Shown: positions 8,332 to 18,037, counted from the stretch's first letter. The stretch is DNA of 64,000 bases from Pseudovibrio japonicus (GCF_014651595.1 NZ_BMXE01000004.1:248001-312000); one strand, 5' to 3'. A program made the numbers and translations. Notes: generated by a model not told the origin, from the letters alone.

Positions 8332-9663
8332 TTAAACCAACATGGACATCGGGTTTTCGATGTAGCCTTTGAAGGCCTGCAGAAGTTCTGCACCCAGCGC
8401 ACCGTCCACCGCGCGGTGGTCAGTGGAAAGAGTCACAGACATCACAGTTGCAGGAACGATCTCGTCGCCCTTCACAACCGGACGCTTCTGACCAGCACCA
8501 ACAGCAAGAATGGTTGCATGCGGAGGATTAATCACCGCAGCAAACTCCTTGACGCCGAACATGCCAAGGTTGGATACGGAAGTCGTACCGCCCTGGAATT
8601 CGGTTGGAGCCAGCTTGCGCTCACGAGCACGCTTTGCCAGATCTTTCATCTCGATGGAGATGGTAGAAAGCGTTTTCTCTTCAGCACGGCGAATGATCGG
8701 AGTGATCAGGCCGCCATCGATGGAAACTGCAACACCAACGTCAGCATGTTTATGCATAACCATGCCGCTCTCAAGGTAAGATGCATTCGCGTTTGGAACT
8801 GCTTTCAGTGCCAGCGCGTGCGCCTTGATGATCATGTCGTTGACGGAAAGCTTATAAGCTGGCTTGCCATCGCTGTCCTTTGGCGCAGATGCGTTCAGCT
8901 GCGAGCGCAGAGCCAGCAGGTCGTCCAGTTCACACTCTACAGTTAGGTAGAAGTGTGGAACGGTCTGCTTGGATTCGGTCAGACGCTTCGCAATGATCTT
9001 GCGCATGCCATCATGAGGAACCAGCTCGTAGCTGTCTTCATCAAACAGCTTGAGGGTCTGTTCATCAGATGGACCAGACGCCAGCGCGGCTTTTGGAGCC
9101 TCTGCCGCCTTAGGTGCTTCCGCAGCCTTAGGAGCAGCTTCCGCCTTACCGGTGCCAGCAGCAACCGCAGCCTCAATGTCACGCTTCACAACGCGGCCAT
9201 GCGGGCCAGTGCCAGCAACCAGCGCAATGTCCAGACCATTCTGCTTCGCCAGACGGCGCGCCAGAGGAGAGGAGAACACACGCTCGCCGGAAGCCGCCAC
9301 AGGAGCAGCCGGTGCCGGAGCAACCGCAGCAGCAGGCGCTGCCGGAGCAGCTGGTGCCGCAGGAGCAGGAGCCGCCGCCGCAGGAGCAGCTGGTGCTGCG
9401 TCCATTGCAGAAGCGTCTTCGCCCTCTTCCAGAAGAATCGCGATCGGTGCATTCACCTTCACGCCTTCAGTTCCCTCAGCAACAACGATCTTACCGATGG
9501 TGCCTTCATCGACAGCTTCCACTTCCATGGTCGCTTTGTCGGTCTCGATCTCTGCAAGCACATCACCTGCAGAAACCGTGTCACCTTCTTTAACCAGCCA
9601 CTTGGCCAGATTGCCTTCTTCCATTGTAGGAGAAAGCGCGGGCATCAAAATGTTGATCGGCAT
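8332..9663 (-). CDS. pdhC: Pyruvate dehydrogenase E2, dihydrolipoamide acetyltransferase
   Basis: The 443-residue E2 core protein transfers acetyl groups from lipoamide to CoA. In order it has one lipoyl domain (about 1-78, lipoyl-Lys43 in ETDKATMEV), a long Ala/Pro-rich linker, a peripheral subunit-binding domain (about 130-165, [15 protein letters not shown]), a second Ala-rich linker, and the catalytic acyltransferase domain with the HRAVDGA motif (His416). The C-terminus ENPMSMLV is typical. It is 18 bases behind pdhB. The repetitive linker codes for long spurious frames on the opposite strand. Confidence 0.97.
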   Translation of the reverse strand: MPINILMPALSPTMEEGNLAKWLVKEGDTVSAGDVLAEIETDKATMEVEAVDEGTIGKIVVAEGTEGVKVNAPIAILLEEGEDASAMDAAPAAPAAAAPAPAAPAAPAAPAAAVAPAPAAPVAASGERVFSSPLARRLAKQNGLDIALVAGTGPHGRVVKRDIEAAVAAGTGKAEAAPKAAEAPKAAEAPKAALASGPSDEQTLKLFDEDSYELVPHDGMRKIIAKRLTESKQTVPHFYLTVECELDDLLALRSQLNASAPKDSDGKPAYKLSVNDMIIKAHALALKAVPNANASYLESGMVMHKHADVGVAVSIDGGLITPIIRRAEEKTLSTISIEMKDLAKRARERKLAPTEFQGGTTSVSNLGMFGVKEFAAVINPPHATILAVGAGQKRPVVKGDEIVPATVMSVTLSTDHRAVDGALGAELLQAFKGYIENPMSMLV

Positions 9664-9681
9664 ACCACTTATCTCCTGAAA

Positions 9682-11067
9682 TTAGGCAGTGTAGGTCACA
9701 GCCTTGACAGCATCGATAACTTCCTTGGAGTTTGGCAGAGCCAGCTTCTCAAGGTTCGCTGCATAAGGCATTGGAACGTCTTTACCGGTTACGCGCAGAA
9801 TTGGCGCATCCAGCCAATCGAAGGCTTCGCTCTGAACCTGATAAGCAATTTCAGAGGAAACAGAACAGATCGGGAAGGCTTCTTCAACAGTAACCAGACG
9901 GCCTGTCTTGCGAACAGATGCCAGCACCGTATCCATGTCCAGCGGACGAATGGTACGCAGGTCAATCAGTTCAACAGAAACACCCTGCTTTGCCAGTTCA
10001 TCAACAGCCGGGATTGCGTAGGTCATGCCAATGCCCCACGAAACCATGGTCGCATCAGTACCTTCGCGAACAATCTTCGCCTTACCGATTGGCAGAACCA
10101 GATCTTCAACATCCGGCACATCGAAGTGGTGACCGTAAAGGATCTCGTTCTCAAGGAACACAACCGGGTTAGGATCGCGGATCGCCGCTTTCAAAAGACC
10201 CTTCGCATCAGCTGCGGTGTAAGGCTGAACAACCTTCAGGCCCGGAATGGACGCATACCATGCCGCAAAGTCCTGAGAGTGCTGTGCACCCACACGAGCT
10301 GCCGCACCGTTTGCACCGCGGAACACCATAGGCGCACCCATCTGACCACCAGACATGTAAAGCGTCTTGGCAGCAGAGTTGATGATGTGGTCAATCGCCT
10401 GCATTGCGAAGTTGAAGGTCATGAACTCAACGATTGGGTTCAGACCAGCCATCGCAGCACCAACAGCAAGACCGGTAAAGCCATGCTCGGTGATTGGAGT
10501 GTCGATCACGCGCTTTTCGCCGAACTCATCCAGAAGGCCCTGGGAGATCTTGTAGGCACCCTGATACTGAGCAACTTCTTCGCCCATCAGGAACACGTTC
10601 TCGTTGCGGCGCATTTCCTCGGCCATCGCGTCGCGCAGGGCTTCACGAACGGTAATGTTCACCATGTTGGTGCCCGCAGGAATTTCCGGATCAGCAGGCG
10701 CAACACTTGCAACCGGAGCTGCCGGAGCCGCAGGTGCTGGTGCTTCAGCAGCCGCAGGAGCAGCCGGAGCCTCTGCCGCAGCAGGGGCAGCAGTAGCTAG
10801 ATTGTCAGCAGCAGATGCGTCTTCGCCCTCTTCCAGTAGAACTGCAATCGGAGCGTTGACCTTAACTTCCTCGGTACCTTCCGCAACAAGGATCTTGCCA
10901 AGCACGCCCTCGTCGACAGCTTCCACTTCCATGGTCGCTTTATCGGTTTCGATTTCCGCGATCACATCACCTGCAGAAACGGTATCGCCTTCTTTCTTAA
11001 GCCACTTGGCAAGCTTGCCTTCTTCCATGGTCGGAGAAAGCGCAGGCATTAGAATTTCAATAGCCAT
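9682..11067 (-). CDS. pdhB: Pyruvate dehydrogenase E1 beta subunit with N-terminal lipoyl domain
   Basis: The 461-residue protein has an N-terminal lipoyl domain (about 1-80, lipoyl-Lys43 in ETDKATMEV), an Ala/Pro linker, and the E1-beta transketolase-like domain from about residue 134 ([15 protein letters not shown], then [12 protein letters not shown]). With PdhA it forms the thiamine-diphosphate E1 that decarboxylates pyruvate. A lipoyl domain on E1-beta is a known alphaproteobacterial feature and supports the taxonomic assignment. Its first 80 residues are nearly identical to those of the adjacent E2, which indicates domain duplication or conversion. It is 18 bases after pdhA and 18 bases before pdhC. 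Confidence 0.97.
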   Translation of the reverse strand: MAIEILMPALSPTMEEGKLAKWLKKEGDTVSAGDVIAEIETDKATMEVEAVDEGVLGKILVAEGTEEVKVNAPIAVLLEEGEDASAADNLATAAPAAAEAPAAPAAAEAPAPAAPAAPVASVAPADPEIPAGTNMVNITVREALRDAMAEEMRRNENVFLMGEEVAQYQGAYKISQGLLDEFGEKRVIDTPITEHGFTGLAVGAAMAGLNPIVEFMTFNFAMQAIDHIINSAAKTLYMSGGQMGAPMVFRGANGAAARVGAQHSQDFAAWYASIPGLKVVQPYTAADAKGLLKAAIRDPNPVVFLENEILYGHHFDVPDVEDLVLPIGKAKIVREGTDATMVSWGIGMTYAIPAVDELAKQGVSVELIDLRTIRPLDMDTVLASVRKTGRLVTVEEAFPICSVSSEIAYQVQSEAFDWLDAPILRVTGKDVPMPYAANLEKLALPNSKEVIDAVKAVTYTA

Positions 11068-11085
11068 AATTAATTTGTCCCGACC

Positions 11086-12135
11086 TTAGAGCACGATATC
11101 TGTGTAAAGCTCAGATGCATCCGGCTCCGGATCGTTCTGTGCAAACTCAGCAGAAGCAGCAACAACTGCGCGCACTTCCTTATCGATCGCTTTCAGCTCG
11201 TCCTCAGAAGCCCATTCTTTTTCAAGAAGGCGGGCACGAACCTGTTCAATCGGGTCATGCTCGGAGCGCATCTTCTGGACTTCGTCTTTACTGCGGTATT
11301 TTGCAGGGTCAGACATAGAGTGACCACGATAACGATAGGTGATCATCTCAAGGATGTAAGGACCATTGCCTTCACGGCACCACTCCATGGCATAGTCGGT
11401 CGCAGCTTTCACCGCGCGCACATCCATGCCATCAACCTGAACACCCGGAATGCCGAAGGACGCACCGCGCTGGGAAAGGTCGGTTGTGGAAGAAGCACGT
11501 TCAACGGACGTACCCATGCCGTACTTGTTGTTTTCGATCACGTAGATCACTGGCAGGTTCCAAAGCTTCGCCATGTTGAAGCTTTCATAAACCTGACCCT
11601 GGTTGGCAGCACCATCGCCGAAGAACGCCATGGAGACTTTGCCGTTCTCCTTGTAGCGGTTCGCAAATGCCAGACCGGTGCCGAGCGCTACCTGCGCACC
11701 AACAATACCGTGTCCGCCATAGAACTCTTTTTCTTTGGAGAACATGTGCATGGAACCGCCCTTACCTTTGGACAGACCACCCTGACGACCGGTCAGTTCG
11801 GCCATCACGCCGTTCGGGTCCATACCACAAGCAAGCATATGAGCGTGGTCACGATAAGAAGTGATCATCTGATCACCCTGTTCCTTGGCCATCTCCATAC
11901 CAACAACAACAGCTTCCTGACCGATATAAAGGTGACAGAAGCCACCGATCATACCCATACCATAAAGCTGACCCGCCTTTTCTTCGAAACGACGGATAAA
12001 AAGCATTTCGCGATAAGCGTTTAGCTCTTCTTCTTTGGAAAATTCTGAAATGGCGGGCACGTTTTTCATCGCACCGCGGGCTTTGGTTGCGCTTTTTGCG
12101 CGACCGCCTGAAGACTTGGATTGAGTTCCAGCCAT
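11086..12135 (-). CDS. pdhA: Pyruvate dehydrogenase E1 alpha subunit
   Basis: The 349-residue protein is the thiamine-diphosphate-binding E1-alpha subunit. The TPP motif runs from GDG (173-175) to NN (202-203), and the phosphorylation-loop segment YRYRGHSMSDPAKYR is conserved. The first 25 residues are basic and Ser/Ala-rich, as in other alphaproteobacterial E1-alpha proteins. ACGAGG lies upstream of the ATG. It is the first gene of the operon pdhA-pdhB-pdhC-GT17-lpd, and the promoter should lie in the 184 bases between it and ftsB. Confidence 0.97.
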   Translation of the reverse strand: MAGTQSKSSGGRAKSATKARGAMKNVPAISEFSKEEELNAYREMLFIRRFEEKAGQLYGMGMIGGFCHLYIGQEAVVVGMEMAKEQGDQMITSYRDHAHMLACGMDPNGVMAELTGRQGGLSKGKGGSMHMFSKEKEFYGGHGIVGAQVALGTGLAFANRYKENGKVSMAFFGDGAANQGQVYESFNMAKLWNLPVIYVIENNKYGMGTSVERASSTTDLSQRGASFGIPGVQVDGMDVRAVKAATDYAMEWCREGNGPYILEMITYRYRGHSMSDPAKYRSKDEVQKMRSEHDPIEQVRARLLEKEWASEDELKAIDKEVRAVVAASAEFAQNDPEPDASELYTDIVL

Positions 12136-12319
12136 GAGCCTCGTCTCTTTTGACGTGAATTGGTGAGTGCACCCTATCCCGCGCGGGACGGATTGCCAAC
12201 ATTCGCAATAACACTTGGGGATTTAGATAAGACGCTGATTTTATTGTATTTTTAAACTTAACCTAATTTAGGTTAAGTTGTAGAAATTAACCTACATCGG
12301 GTTAATGCACGCTGATGTT

Positions 12320-12637
12320 TCAGCGACGCATGATTGCAACTTCATTCACATGCGCCAGATTCAGGGAGGCGCGGGCGCGCTCATCCACCATGTCCGGGTC
12401 AAGGCTTTCCGGGTCAAGTAACATGACACGGCGTTGTAATTGCAAGCGTTCTTCCCGCAGTTCATGAAGCTCCAGTTCAAGCGCAAGAATTTCATGCTCA
12501 ATCTGTGGTCGCCCCACAAGTCCCAGCTTACCGTTGAGCGCGTGAAATGCAAAGTAGCAAAGCGCCCCAATGGCAATTCCTGGCACCACGAGATTTTTCA
12601 GATAGGAGTGTTTTCGCTGACGTGTAGTTGCTCGCAC
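12320..12637 (-). CDS. ftsB: Septum formation initiator FtsB/DivIC family protein
   Basis: The 105-residue protein has a short cytoplasmic start, one transmembrane helix (about 16-33), and a periplasmic coiled coil (about 45-75, rich in Glu/Leu/Arg, with ALELELHELREERLQLQRR). FtsB links FtsL and FtsQ in the divisome. The C-terminal LDPESLDPDMVDERARASLN segment is the conserved part in alphaproteobacteria. It lies just upstream of pdhA on the same strand, as is common in this class. Confidence 0.9.
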   Translation of the reverse strand: MRATTRQRKHSYLKNLVVPGIAIGALCYFAFHALNGKLGLVGRPQIEHEILALELELHELREERLQLQRRVMLLDPESLDPDMVDERARASLNLAHVNEVAIMRR

Positions 12638-12663
12638 GGACTGACCTACTCATTACAAAAATG

Positions 12664-12714
12664 GTCACATGCCAAAACTATTTCACAACGCCCTTAACCA
12701 ACAGTTTCCACGCA
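12664..12714 (+). repeat. 51-bp repeat copy 1
   Basis: This segment matches 15736-15786 at 45 of 51 positions by eye, in the same orientation, with weaker similarity for about 30 further bases. Both copies contain ATGCCAAAACTATTTCA and read MPKLFHNALNQ in the same frame; here that reading stops after 23 residues. It is 26 bases upstream of ftsB, so it may overlap the ftsB promoter. Confidence 0.75.
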
Positions 12715-12867
12715 GAACGAAAATCGGTTTTCTCTGCTAATTTTTTGAAAATCAGATTAATTTGCCCACACCGCTGTTGATCCAACGATTGTGCCGTTGA
12801 CTTAAACGAGTGCCAAAGAGAGCATGCTGAATCAGAGGATTCAGGAGATTGAGGGGCTGCTATACCG

Positions 12868-13239
12868 ATGAAACTGAGCGGAACTTTCTTGGTAGCAATT
12901 GCGCTCGTCCTGTACGCAGCTATCGTTATTCGCCTGCCGGAGGCACCAAAGGAATGCAATCCAAACCCGACTGATGAGGACATAAGGCAAGTCTTGCTAG
13001 CTGAAATGAATGCTCGAAGCATTGACGTGGAGAATTTGTTGCCAACTGAAGGTTCGAATTTGCATGCAGGTGACATGACTATTCGACCAGCAGATCATGA
13101 CCCCAATGACAACTCAAACTCTGAGTACAATTTGTCAAAATTTGAGGTCCAGTTCACCCATACAGACTTTGAATTCTGGGCACTAATTGATGCGTGTGGG
13201 AACGCGCTTATGGCCGGACGCGGTAGATATCGATATTAG
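12868..13239 (+). CDS. Small protein with N-terminal membrane anchor, unknown function
   Basis: I do not recognise this 123-residue protein. Residues 5-22 form a hydrophobic helix that could be a signal anchor or a signal peptide; the rest is acidic and polar. Two cysteines occur in the outer part (KECN near 30 and DACGNA near 110) and could pair. The C-terminus ALMAGRGRYRY is basic and aromatic. It lies between the 51-bp repeat and purC, on the purC strand, 92 bases before purC. Confidence 0.6.
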   Translation: MKLSGTFLVAIALVLYAAIVIRLPEAPKECNPNPTDEDIRQVLLAEMNARSIDVENLLPTEGSNLHAGDMTIRPADHDPNDNSNSEYNLSKFEVQFTHTDFEFWALIDACGNALMAGRGRYRY

Positions 13240-13331
13240 AACCTCGCCCTCTCTTTCTGCCATGCAAAAACTCTTGCAACCTAAGGCAACCGTGATAGTA
13301 CAGCTGCATCAACATATGAGGGATACTTTTT

Positions 13332-14318
13332 ATGCAGCACAGTATCAATGAAGCCAAAGACTTGAGCATGGTTCTAACCGACGCAAAATATCCTGAGCTG
13401 CCAGGGTTTCGCAGTAACAAGGTTCGCGATACCTACCAATTGCCAGGCGGCAAACGTCTATTGATCTCCACCGATCGCCAATCTGCATTCGACCAGATTC
13501 TGGCCGCCGTTCCGTACAAAGGTCAGGTACTCACTCAGGTAGCGCGCTACTGGTTTGACCAGACGCAGGACATCTGCCCTAACCACGTCATCAGCTACCC
13601 GGACCCGAACGTTGTGCTGGTTAAAGACCTCAACATGCTTCCAGTAGAGGTCGTGGTCAGAGGCTATCTGACAGGCTCCACAAACACCAGTATCTGGCCA
13701 ATGTATGAGCAAGGTCAGCGTGAAGTTTACGGCCACAAACTCCCAGATGGCCTGAAGAAAAATCAGAAACTTCCCAAACTCCTCATAACCCCGACCACAA
13801 AGCCCGTGGATGGAGGGCACGACGCCCCGATCACAGAAGAGGAAATCCTTCAAAGCCAGCTCGTAAAACCAGAGCACTGGCATGAGATCGTGGAAAAAAG
13901 TCTGGCACTCTTTACCCGTGGACAAGAGCTAGCCGCTCAAAAGGGCCTCATCCTGGTCGACACAAAATATGAGTTCGGTCTGGATGAAAACGGAACAGTT
14001 GTAATAGCCGACGAAATCCACACACCAGATTCCAGCCGCTATTGGATTGCCGGGAGCTATCAGGAGCGTCTCGATGCAGGAAAAGAGCCCGAAAGCCTCG
14101 ATAAGGAATTCTTACGCTTGTGGGTGGCCGGCCAATGTGACCCTTACAAGGACCCAATTCCAGAAATTCCTGAGGAGACACTGCTGGAATTCAGCAATAA
14201 ATACATCTCCCTCTTTGAAAAAGTGACGGGCCAGACTTTTGAGAAACCCGACCAATCCATCTCCGTCCACGACCGCATCCACAACGCCCTAGCCAAGGCA
14301 TTGCCGGAGTATTTTTAA
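13332..14318 (+). CDS. purC: Phosphoribosylaminoimidazole-succinocarboxamide synthase (SAICAR synthetase)
   Basis: The 328-residue enzyme joins CAIR and aspartate in purine synthesis. It is of the longer type also seen in yeast Ade1, not the roughly 240-residue E. coli form. Recognisable parts are GFRSNKVRDTYQL, the substrate segment STDRQSAFDQILA, EVVVRGYLTGS, and the C-terminal DEIHTPDSSRYW motif. GAGGGA precedes the ATG. Many alphaproteobacteria carry the short form, so the type here is noteworthy. A decayed fragment of a related gene lies about 1.2 kb downstream. Confidence 0.95.
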   Translation: MQHSINEAKDLSMVLTDAKYPELPGFRSNKVRDTYQLPGGKRLLISTDRQSAFDQILAAVPYKGQVLTQVARYWFDQTQDICPNHVISYPDPNVVLVKDLNMLPVEVVVRGYLTGSTNTSIWPMYEQGQREVYGHKLPDGLKKNQKLPKLLITPTTKPVDGGHDAPITEEEILQSQLVKPEHWHEIVEKSLALFTRGQELAAQKGLILVDTKYEFGLDENGTVVIADEIHTPDSSRYWIAGSYQERLDAGKEPESLDKEFLRLWVAGQCDPYKDPIPEIPEETLLEFSNKYISLFEKVTGQTFEKPDQSISVHDRIHNALAKALPEYF

Positions 14319-15108
14319 GGTCCAAACTCATACCCCAATGGTGACGGGAACTCTAAATGCAATCTGGCAAAACAGGATGTTCAGCTCACCAACATCGATC
14401 CTCCGGCAATGCACTTATGCCGGAGGAGTCCTCTAACGAAATAGTAGGGGCTCAACCCGTGGGGTCTTTTCACCTGGAACCGGGAGCAGCATTTTCCCGC
14501 GAGAGAATACTCGACAACATTTAGTCCAATAAGGGAGAAAACCACCCTTAACCGCGCGTTTCAAGTGTCTAAGTCCAACGCATTTTGTGGCGTTATGCTG
14601 AAGAAAAGAAAGTGTATAAGCATCACCCCAAAGCCATAAAATTACTCATCAATTCCACTTAGCCGCCTTAAGAGCGCAGCCTTGTATAGATGAACCGTCT
14701 AATACGGATGCCTAATACATTAGCCTAGCTAATATACATTCTTAAGAATAACTCACCACTATAAAATACAAGGGAAGCAAGCACTTATCATGTCAGCAGC
14801 CTTCACTGATTGTTTGTTGTGCAATCATAATATTTGCTAAATGCCGCTTACTCTGCTGGCATCCCTCAAGATTTCCGTCAACTATTGAGATTAGCTGGAA
14901 AGCTCGGACAAGAAATAATTTGCCCATTTAGATGAAATTTTATTATCTTATACAGGTGAAATCGATTTCCTTTTGTGATGCGTTAATTTTGTGAGGTCAT
15001 CAATACCTGCTCACTTGCAAATATGAAGGGCCTCACAGCGTTACCCCGCATCCCAGGCTGTATCTTAGTATGCATCGGTCAAACTTAGATCCAACTAAGG
15101 AGCAAATC
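14319..15108. other. Gene-free, AT-rich stretch downstream of purC
   Basis: I see no convincing gene in these 790 bases. A hairpin with an 8-bp stem (CCTCCGGC at 14400-14407 and GCCGGAGG at 14419-14426) lies about 80 bases after purC and may be its 3' end, although no T-run follows. The remainder is AT-rich with many stops in all frames, consistent with decayed DNA. Confidence 0.5.
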
Positions 15109-15411
15109 ATGTTAGAAGTTCTGGTCGGTCTGGTTGCCCTCTTACTACTCCTAATCCTCAAAGAACTGAGGGGAATTCATAGCGTTGTTGGCAATGCGAT
15201 CACCTATGGACCGGGGAATGCAATCTATCAGATCAACAGCGGCATAGCAGACCTAGCCGGAACTGAGCATTTGGACACAGAGCCAGACCCTACAGGCTCC
15301 GTACGACAGCTTTCTGAACAGATGCAGAAAACCAATGATCTACTCACAAACATTGAGAGCCAAATGTCCCCGGCCCCCTATCACTCACGCATTGACACTG
15401 ACTCCTATTAA
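15109..15411 (+). CDS. Small membrane-anchored protein, unknown function
   Basis: The 100-residue protein begins with a strongly hydrophobic helix (about 3-18, LVGLVALLLLLIL) and continues with a polar, mostly helical tail that has few charged clusters. The start at 15109 is supported by AAGGAG with good spacing; an ATG at 15070 lacks one. I do not recognise a family. It lies alone in an AT-rich patch between purC and the purC remnant. Confidence 0.6.
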   Translation: MLEVLVGLVALLLLLILKELRGIHSVVGNAITYGPGNAIYQINSGIADLAGTEHLDTEPDPTGSVRQLSEQMQKTNDLLTNIESQMSPAPYHSRIDTDSY

Positions 15412-15488
15412 AATGAAGCCAGTCTGGCTGGCACAAAAACCGTACCGCGCACGTGTTGCCTATCGAAGCTATGAAGGCTGCAGCTTGT

Positions 15489-15575
15489 TCTGCCAACGAA
15501 ATAGCTACGCCAAACTCCAGCCGCTATTGGATTGCTGAGAGCTATCGGGACAGCTTCATTTCAGGAAAATATCCG
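15489..15575 (+). pseudogene. Remnant of a second purC-like gene
   Basis: Translated in the frame of position 15489 this short stretch reads SANEIATPNSSRYWIAESY followed by RDSFISGKYP. It aligns with ADEIHTPDSSRYWIAGSY and the next ten residues in intact purC (about 14008-14090), including a 20-base identical run at 14031-14050 and 15516-15535. Nothing of the rest of purC is recognisable on either side. It is therefore a decayed fragment left by duplication or by loss of a related copy. Confidence 0.7.
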
Positions 15576-15735
15576 GTGCCGCCTCTCCGAAAACCGGATC
15601 GCTCCCTGCCCACGCCGGCATCCGCAATGCACTATAGACAAGCCAATGCCAGAATACTTTTAGGGTCCATGCTTGCAGCCAACAACAGATCGTAGTCATC
15701 AAAAGAAACTCGGGTGATCCACTCGTTAAAATTCA

Positions 15736-15786
15736 GTCACATGCCAAAACTATTTCATAACGCGTTAAACCAAGAGCTTCCACGCA
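15736..15786 (+). repeat. 51-bp repeat copy 2
   Basis: This is the direct-repeat partner of 12664-12714. Here the reading frame from ATG 15741 stays open for 53 residues to 15902 (MPKLFHNALNQELPRKSD and onward, rich in Tyr and Trp). No ribosome binding site is evident, so I treat it as a fragment and not a proven gene. Confidence 0.7.
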
Positions 15787-16259
15787 AATCAGATTTGTTT
15801 TTCTATGCCATTTACGAGAACCAGGTCTATAGGTACAGACGAGTGCGAATTTGGTTGTGGTGTTTTGATTGGTACGAGTACCAAGGTGAGTCCACTGGAT
15901 AAGGGGCTTAAGGAAATTATAAAGAAGGTTTACCGCTGACGTCGGAGTACTGGCACAGCAAGTGACACAGAAAAGACTAGCGCGCGCTTAGGCCGATCCC
16001 TCAGAATAGAAAACAAAACACTGAACTTAGGTAAGCTACCTATCCTCACTATCAATAACGTATAATTTCGCGAGTTTCACATGCAAATATTGAAATTATA
16101 ATATTCAATAGTACTCACTCATACTCCAGATTCTTAGCAAATCACGGATAAGAACTCACACCAATTTCGTTTGAAATGAGAGACACATTAGTAAATATCA
16201 CTAAATTACAATCACATCCATAATCTACTACCGGATAAATAGGTTTCTAGGGGGCATTC

Positions 16260-17150
16260 TTGTATAATAAAGCTGTAATTCATCTAGGTGCTCACAAGAC
16301 AGGTACGACTCATTTACAGTTAGCTTTAGAGAAGAACCGAGAACTATTAACAAGTAAGGGCATCACCTACCCAACCAGATCAACGTTCTCGGCTCAGTTT
16401 ACGATTAGATTTCGTACGGCTGTTCGGCTCAACGCTTTCGATAGCAAAACTTTCCTCCCGTTCTTTCACGACGTGATTGGTAGCAAATCAACCTGCTCGA
16501 GCGGCATTATCCTCTCCGATGAGGAGTTATTGGGATCACCCGATTTAGCAGCAACTAAAACGCTATACCCCCGTGCTAATGCACATGTATCGTCCCTGTC
16601 AGAGCTTATTTCTGCAGAACAAAGATTATGGATTTTAACCATCAGAAGCATAGCAGATTTTATCGCGTCAACCTATATTCAAAGATTTAAAGTCTGGAGG
16701 CCCATTTCTGTAGAAGAGTATCTTTCAAGGTTGGATATACACAATATTAGCTGGCTCAAAGTTGTGCAAGGTATCCTTGCGAGCATTCCTTCTGGAGACG
16801 TTTTGGAGGTATTTAATTACTCAGGCCTAGAGACGAACAACACTATTTTCGACCGTCTGGCCATGCACTTCGAACTTCTTGATGTAGACAGAGAGATGCC
16901 AAGTACGACACCTAATCAAGGCTATAGCAGCACTGGGCTTAAAATTATTTCAGGATTAGCGCCAATTGTGAGTGATAACGGCCAAAGAATGGCAATCAGA
17001 AGGTTTGTTGAAAAAGAGTTTAGCAGAAGCCCTAACGATTCGTTTAATTTATTGCCTGAGAAACTAAAAGACAGATTTCAAGCCGCAACGGTCGCTGACA
17101 TTAAACAGATTAAAGCTATCAGCGATCCGCGCCTTAGAGTCTGCTTTTAG
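16260..17150 (+). CDS. Sulfotransferase-like P-loop protein
   Basis: The N-terminal sequence VIHLGAHKTGTTHLQLAL is the 5'-phosphosulfate (PAPS) binding P-loop seen in bacterial sulfotransferase-domain proteins. The 296-residue length and the later LTIRSIADFIASTY segment, resembling the 3'-phosphate-binding region, fit that fold. It probably transfers sulfate to a polysaccharide or small molecule; the acceptor is unknown. The start is a TTG with a strong GGGGG ribosome binding site seven bases upstream. Codon use is AT-rich compared with neighbours, and there is no operon partner except possibly the Imm11 gene 153 bases later, so recent acquisition is likely. Confidence 0.75.
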   Translation: MYNKAVIHLGAHKTGTTHLQLALEKNRELLTSKGITYPTRSTFSAQFTIRFRTAVRLNAFDSKTFLPFFHDVIGSKSTCSSGIILSDEELLGSPDLAATKTLYPRANAHVSSLSELISAEQRLWILTIRSIADFIASTYIQRFKVWRPISVEEYLSRLDIHNISWLKVVQGILASIPSGDVLEVFNYSGLETNNTIFDRLAMHFELLDVDREMPSTTPNQGYSSTGLKIISGLAPIVSDNGQRMAIRRFVEKEFSRSPNDSFNLLPEKLKDRFQAATVADIKQIKAISDPRLRVCF

Positions 17151-17303
17151 TAAAACCAAGCGACCTTCTCCCATTAAAATTGGTTTCAAATATCTGGGCG
17201 AGTAAGGAGCTATGTTCGGGGCACTGCAAGGGCATCTTAGGATGTTTTGACTCTATATTCTTCTCTTCAGATTATAGTTTCAGAAAAGGAAGCATTTCTT
17301 TCT

Positions 17304-17945
17304 ATGCAAGTTTTTGAAATTGATCGTGATTATGAATCTGAGCATAGGGTAAAGGGTCTTTGGTCACCAGACCATACCAAAGAGTCAGCTCACAAGTTAG
17401 ACGCCTGGAATCCTGGTTTTAATCTTGTTTTTGACGCGACTGGGAAGGTCGCCCCTGATGATATTAACCGTTTCAGGGAGAGCTGGTTGGTTATAACTGT
17501 AAAAGACCTTGTAGATTTTGATGCCATTGGTGTCTTCTCACAACATCAGCGTTCCATGCCAGCAATCAATGCTGCAATGAAAAAAGCTTTTGAACATGTT
17601 GCACCTAACGCAGCCCAATTTATCGAGACTGATAAGGTTTGGGCGGAATACCAGGATCGCCAGGTTCCAGGTGGTCCGTTCTATGTAACTAATCTTCTCG
17701 TTTCGCAGGATTCGTGGGATTCCGACGCGATGGAAATCAGCAAAATGACGAGAAAAGATGGCTCTTCATTTGAGCTGGTAGAGGGAGCTAAGCGGGCTGT
17801 TCGCAGCTCCTCCCTGACCGATAACCCTATCTGGCGGGAAAGCCGTACAGGTCATGTGTTGTGTACGGATGTAATGAAAGAGGCGCTCCAAGCAGCAGGT
17901 TGCCGTGGGTGGTATTTCCGACCCGTTACCGTAACTGATCAGTGA
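17304..17945 (+). CDS. Imm11-type (DUF1629) immunity protein, orphan
   Basis: The 213-residue protein resembles the Imm11 / DUF1629 family of polymorphic-toxin immunity proteins. The match is in the C-terminal pattern: PIWRESRTGHVLCTDVMKEAL, then AAGCRGWYFRPV. Such proteins sit in the cytoplasm and neutralise a toxin domain. No toxin, Hcp, VgrG or PAAR gene is seen nearby, so it would be an orphan protecting against non-kin or a vestige. I chose ATG 17304, with AAGGAAG some distance upstream, over an upstream TTG at 17247. It ends about 90 bases before a convergent EamA gene. Confidence 0.65.
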   Translation: MQVFEIDRDYESEHRVKGLWSPDHTKESAHKLDAWNPGFNLVFDATGKVAPDDINRFRESWLVITVKDLVDFDAIGVFSQHQRSMPAINAAMKKAFEHVAPNAAQFIETDKVWAEYQDRQVPGGPFYVTNLLVSQDSWDSDAMEISKMTRKDGSSFELVEGAKRAVRSSSLTDNPIWRESRTGHVLCTDVMKEALQAAGCRGWYFRPVTVTDQ

Positions 17946-18037
17946 CCAGAAATGATCTCCCGCCCATCCAAAACCAGCAACATCTAACGACGACGACCAG
18001 CAGAGCCCAGACCGGAGCTCTGCTGGCTCTCCAGATG

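Larger units (their letters stand above)
15412..16259. other. Accessory stretch holding the purC remnant and repeat copy 2
   Basis: Apart from the purC remnant and the 51-bp repeat annotated separately, I see no supported gene. From about 15.9 kb the sequence becomes markedly AT-rich up to the sulfotransferase-like gene. Confidence 0.5.

Noticed and set aside
8953-10800. Very long open frame on the plus strand, antisense to pdhC and pdhB
   Set aside because: It is the complement of Ala/Pro-rich linkers and lipoyl domains; its product is low-complexity and Arg/Ser-rich with no family match.
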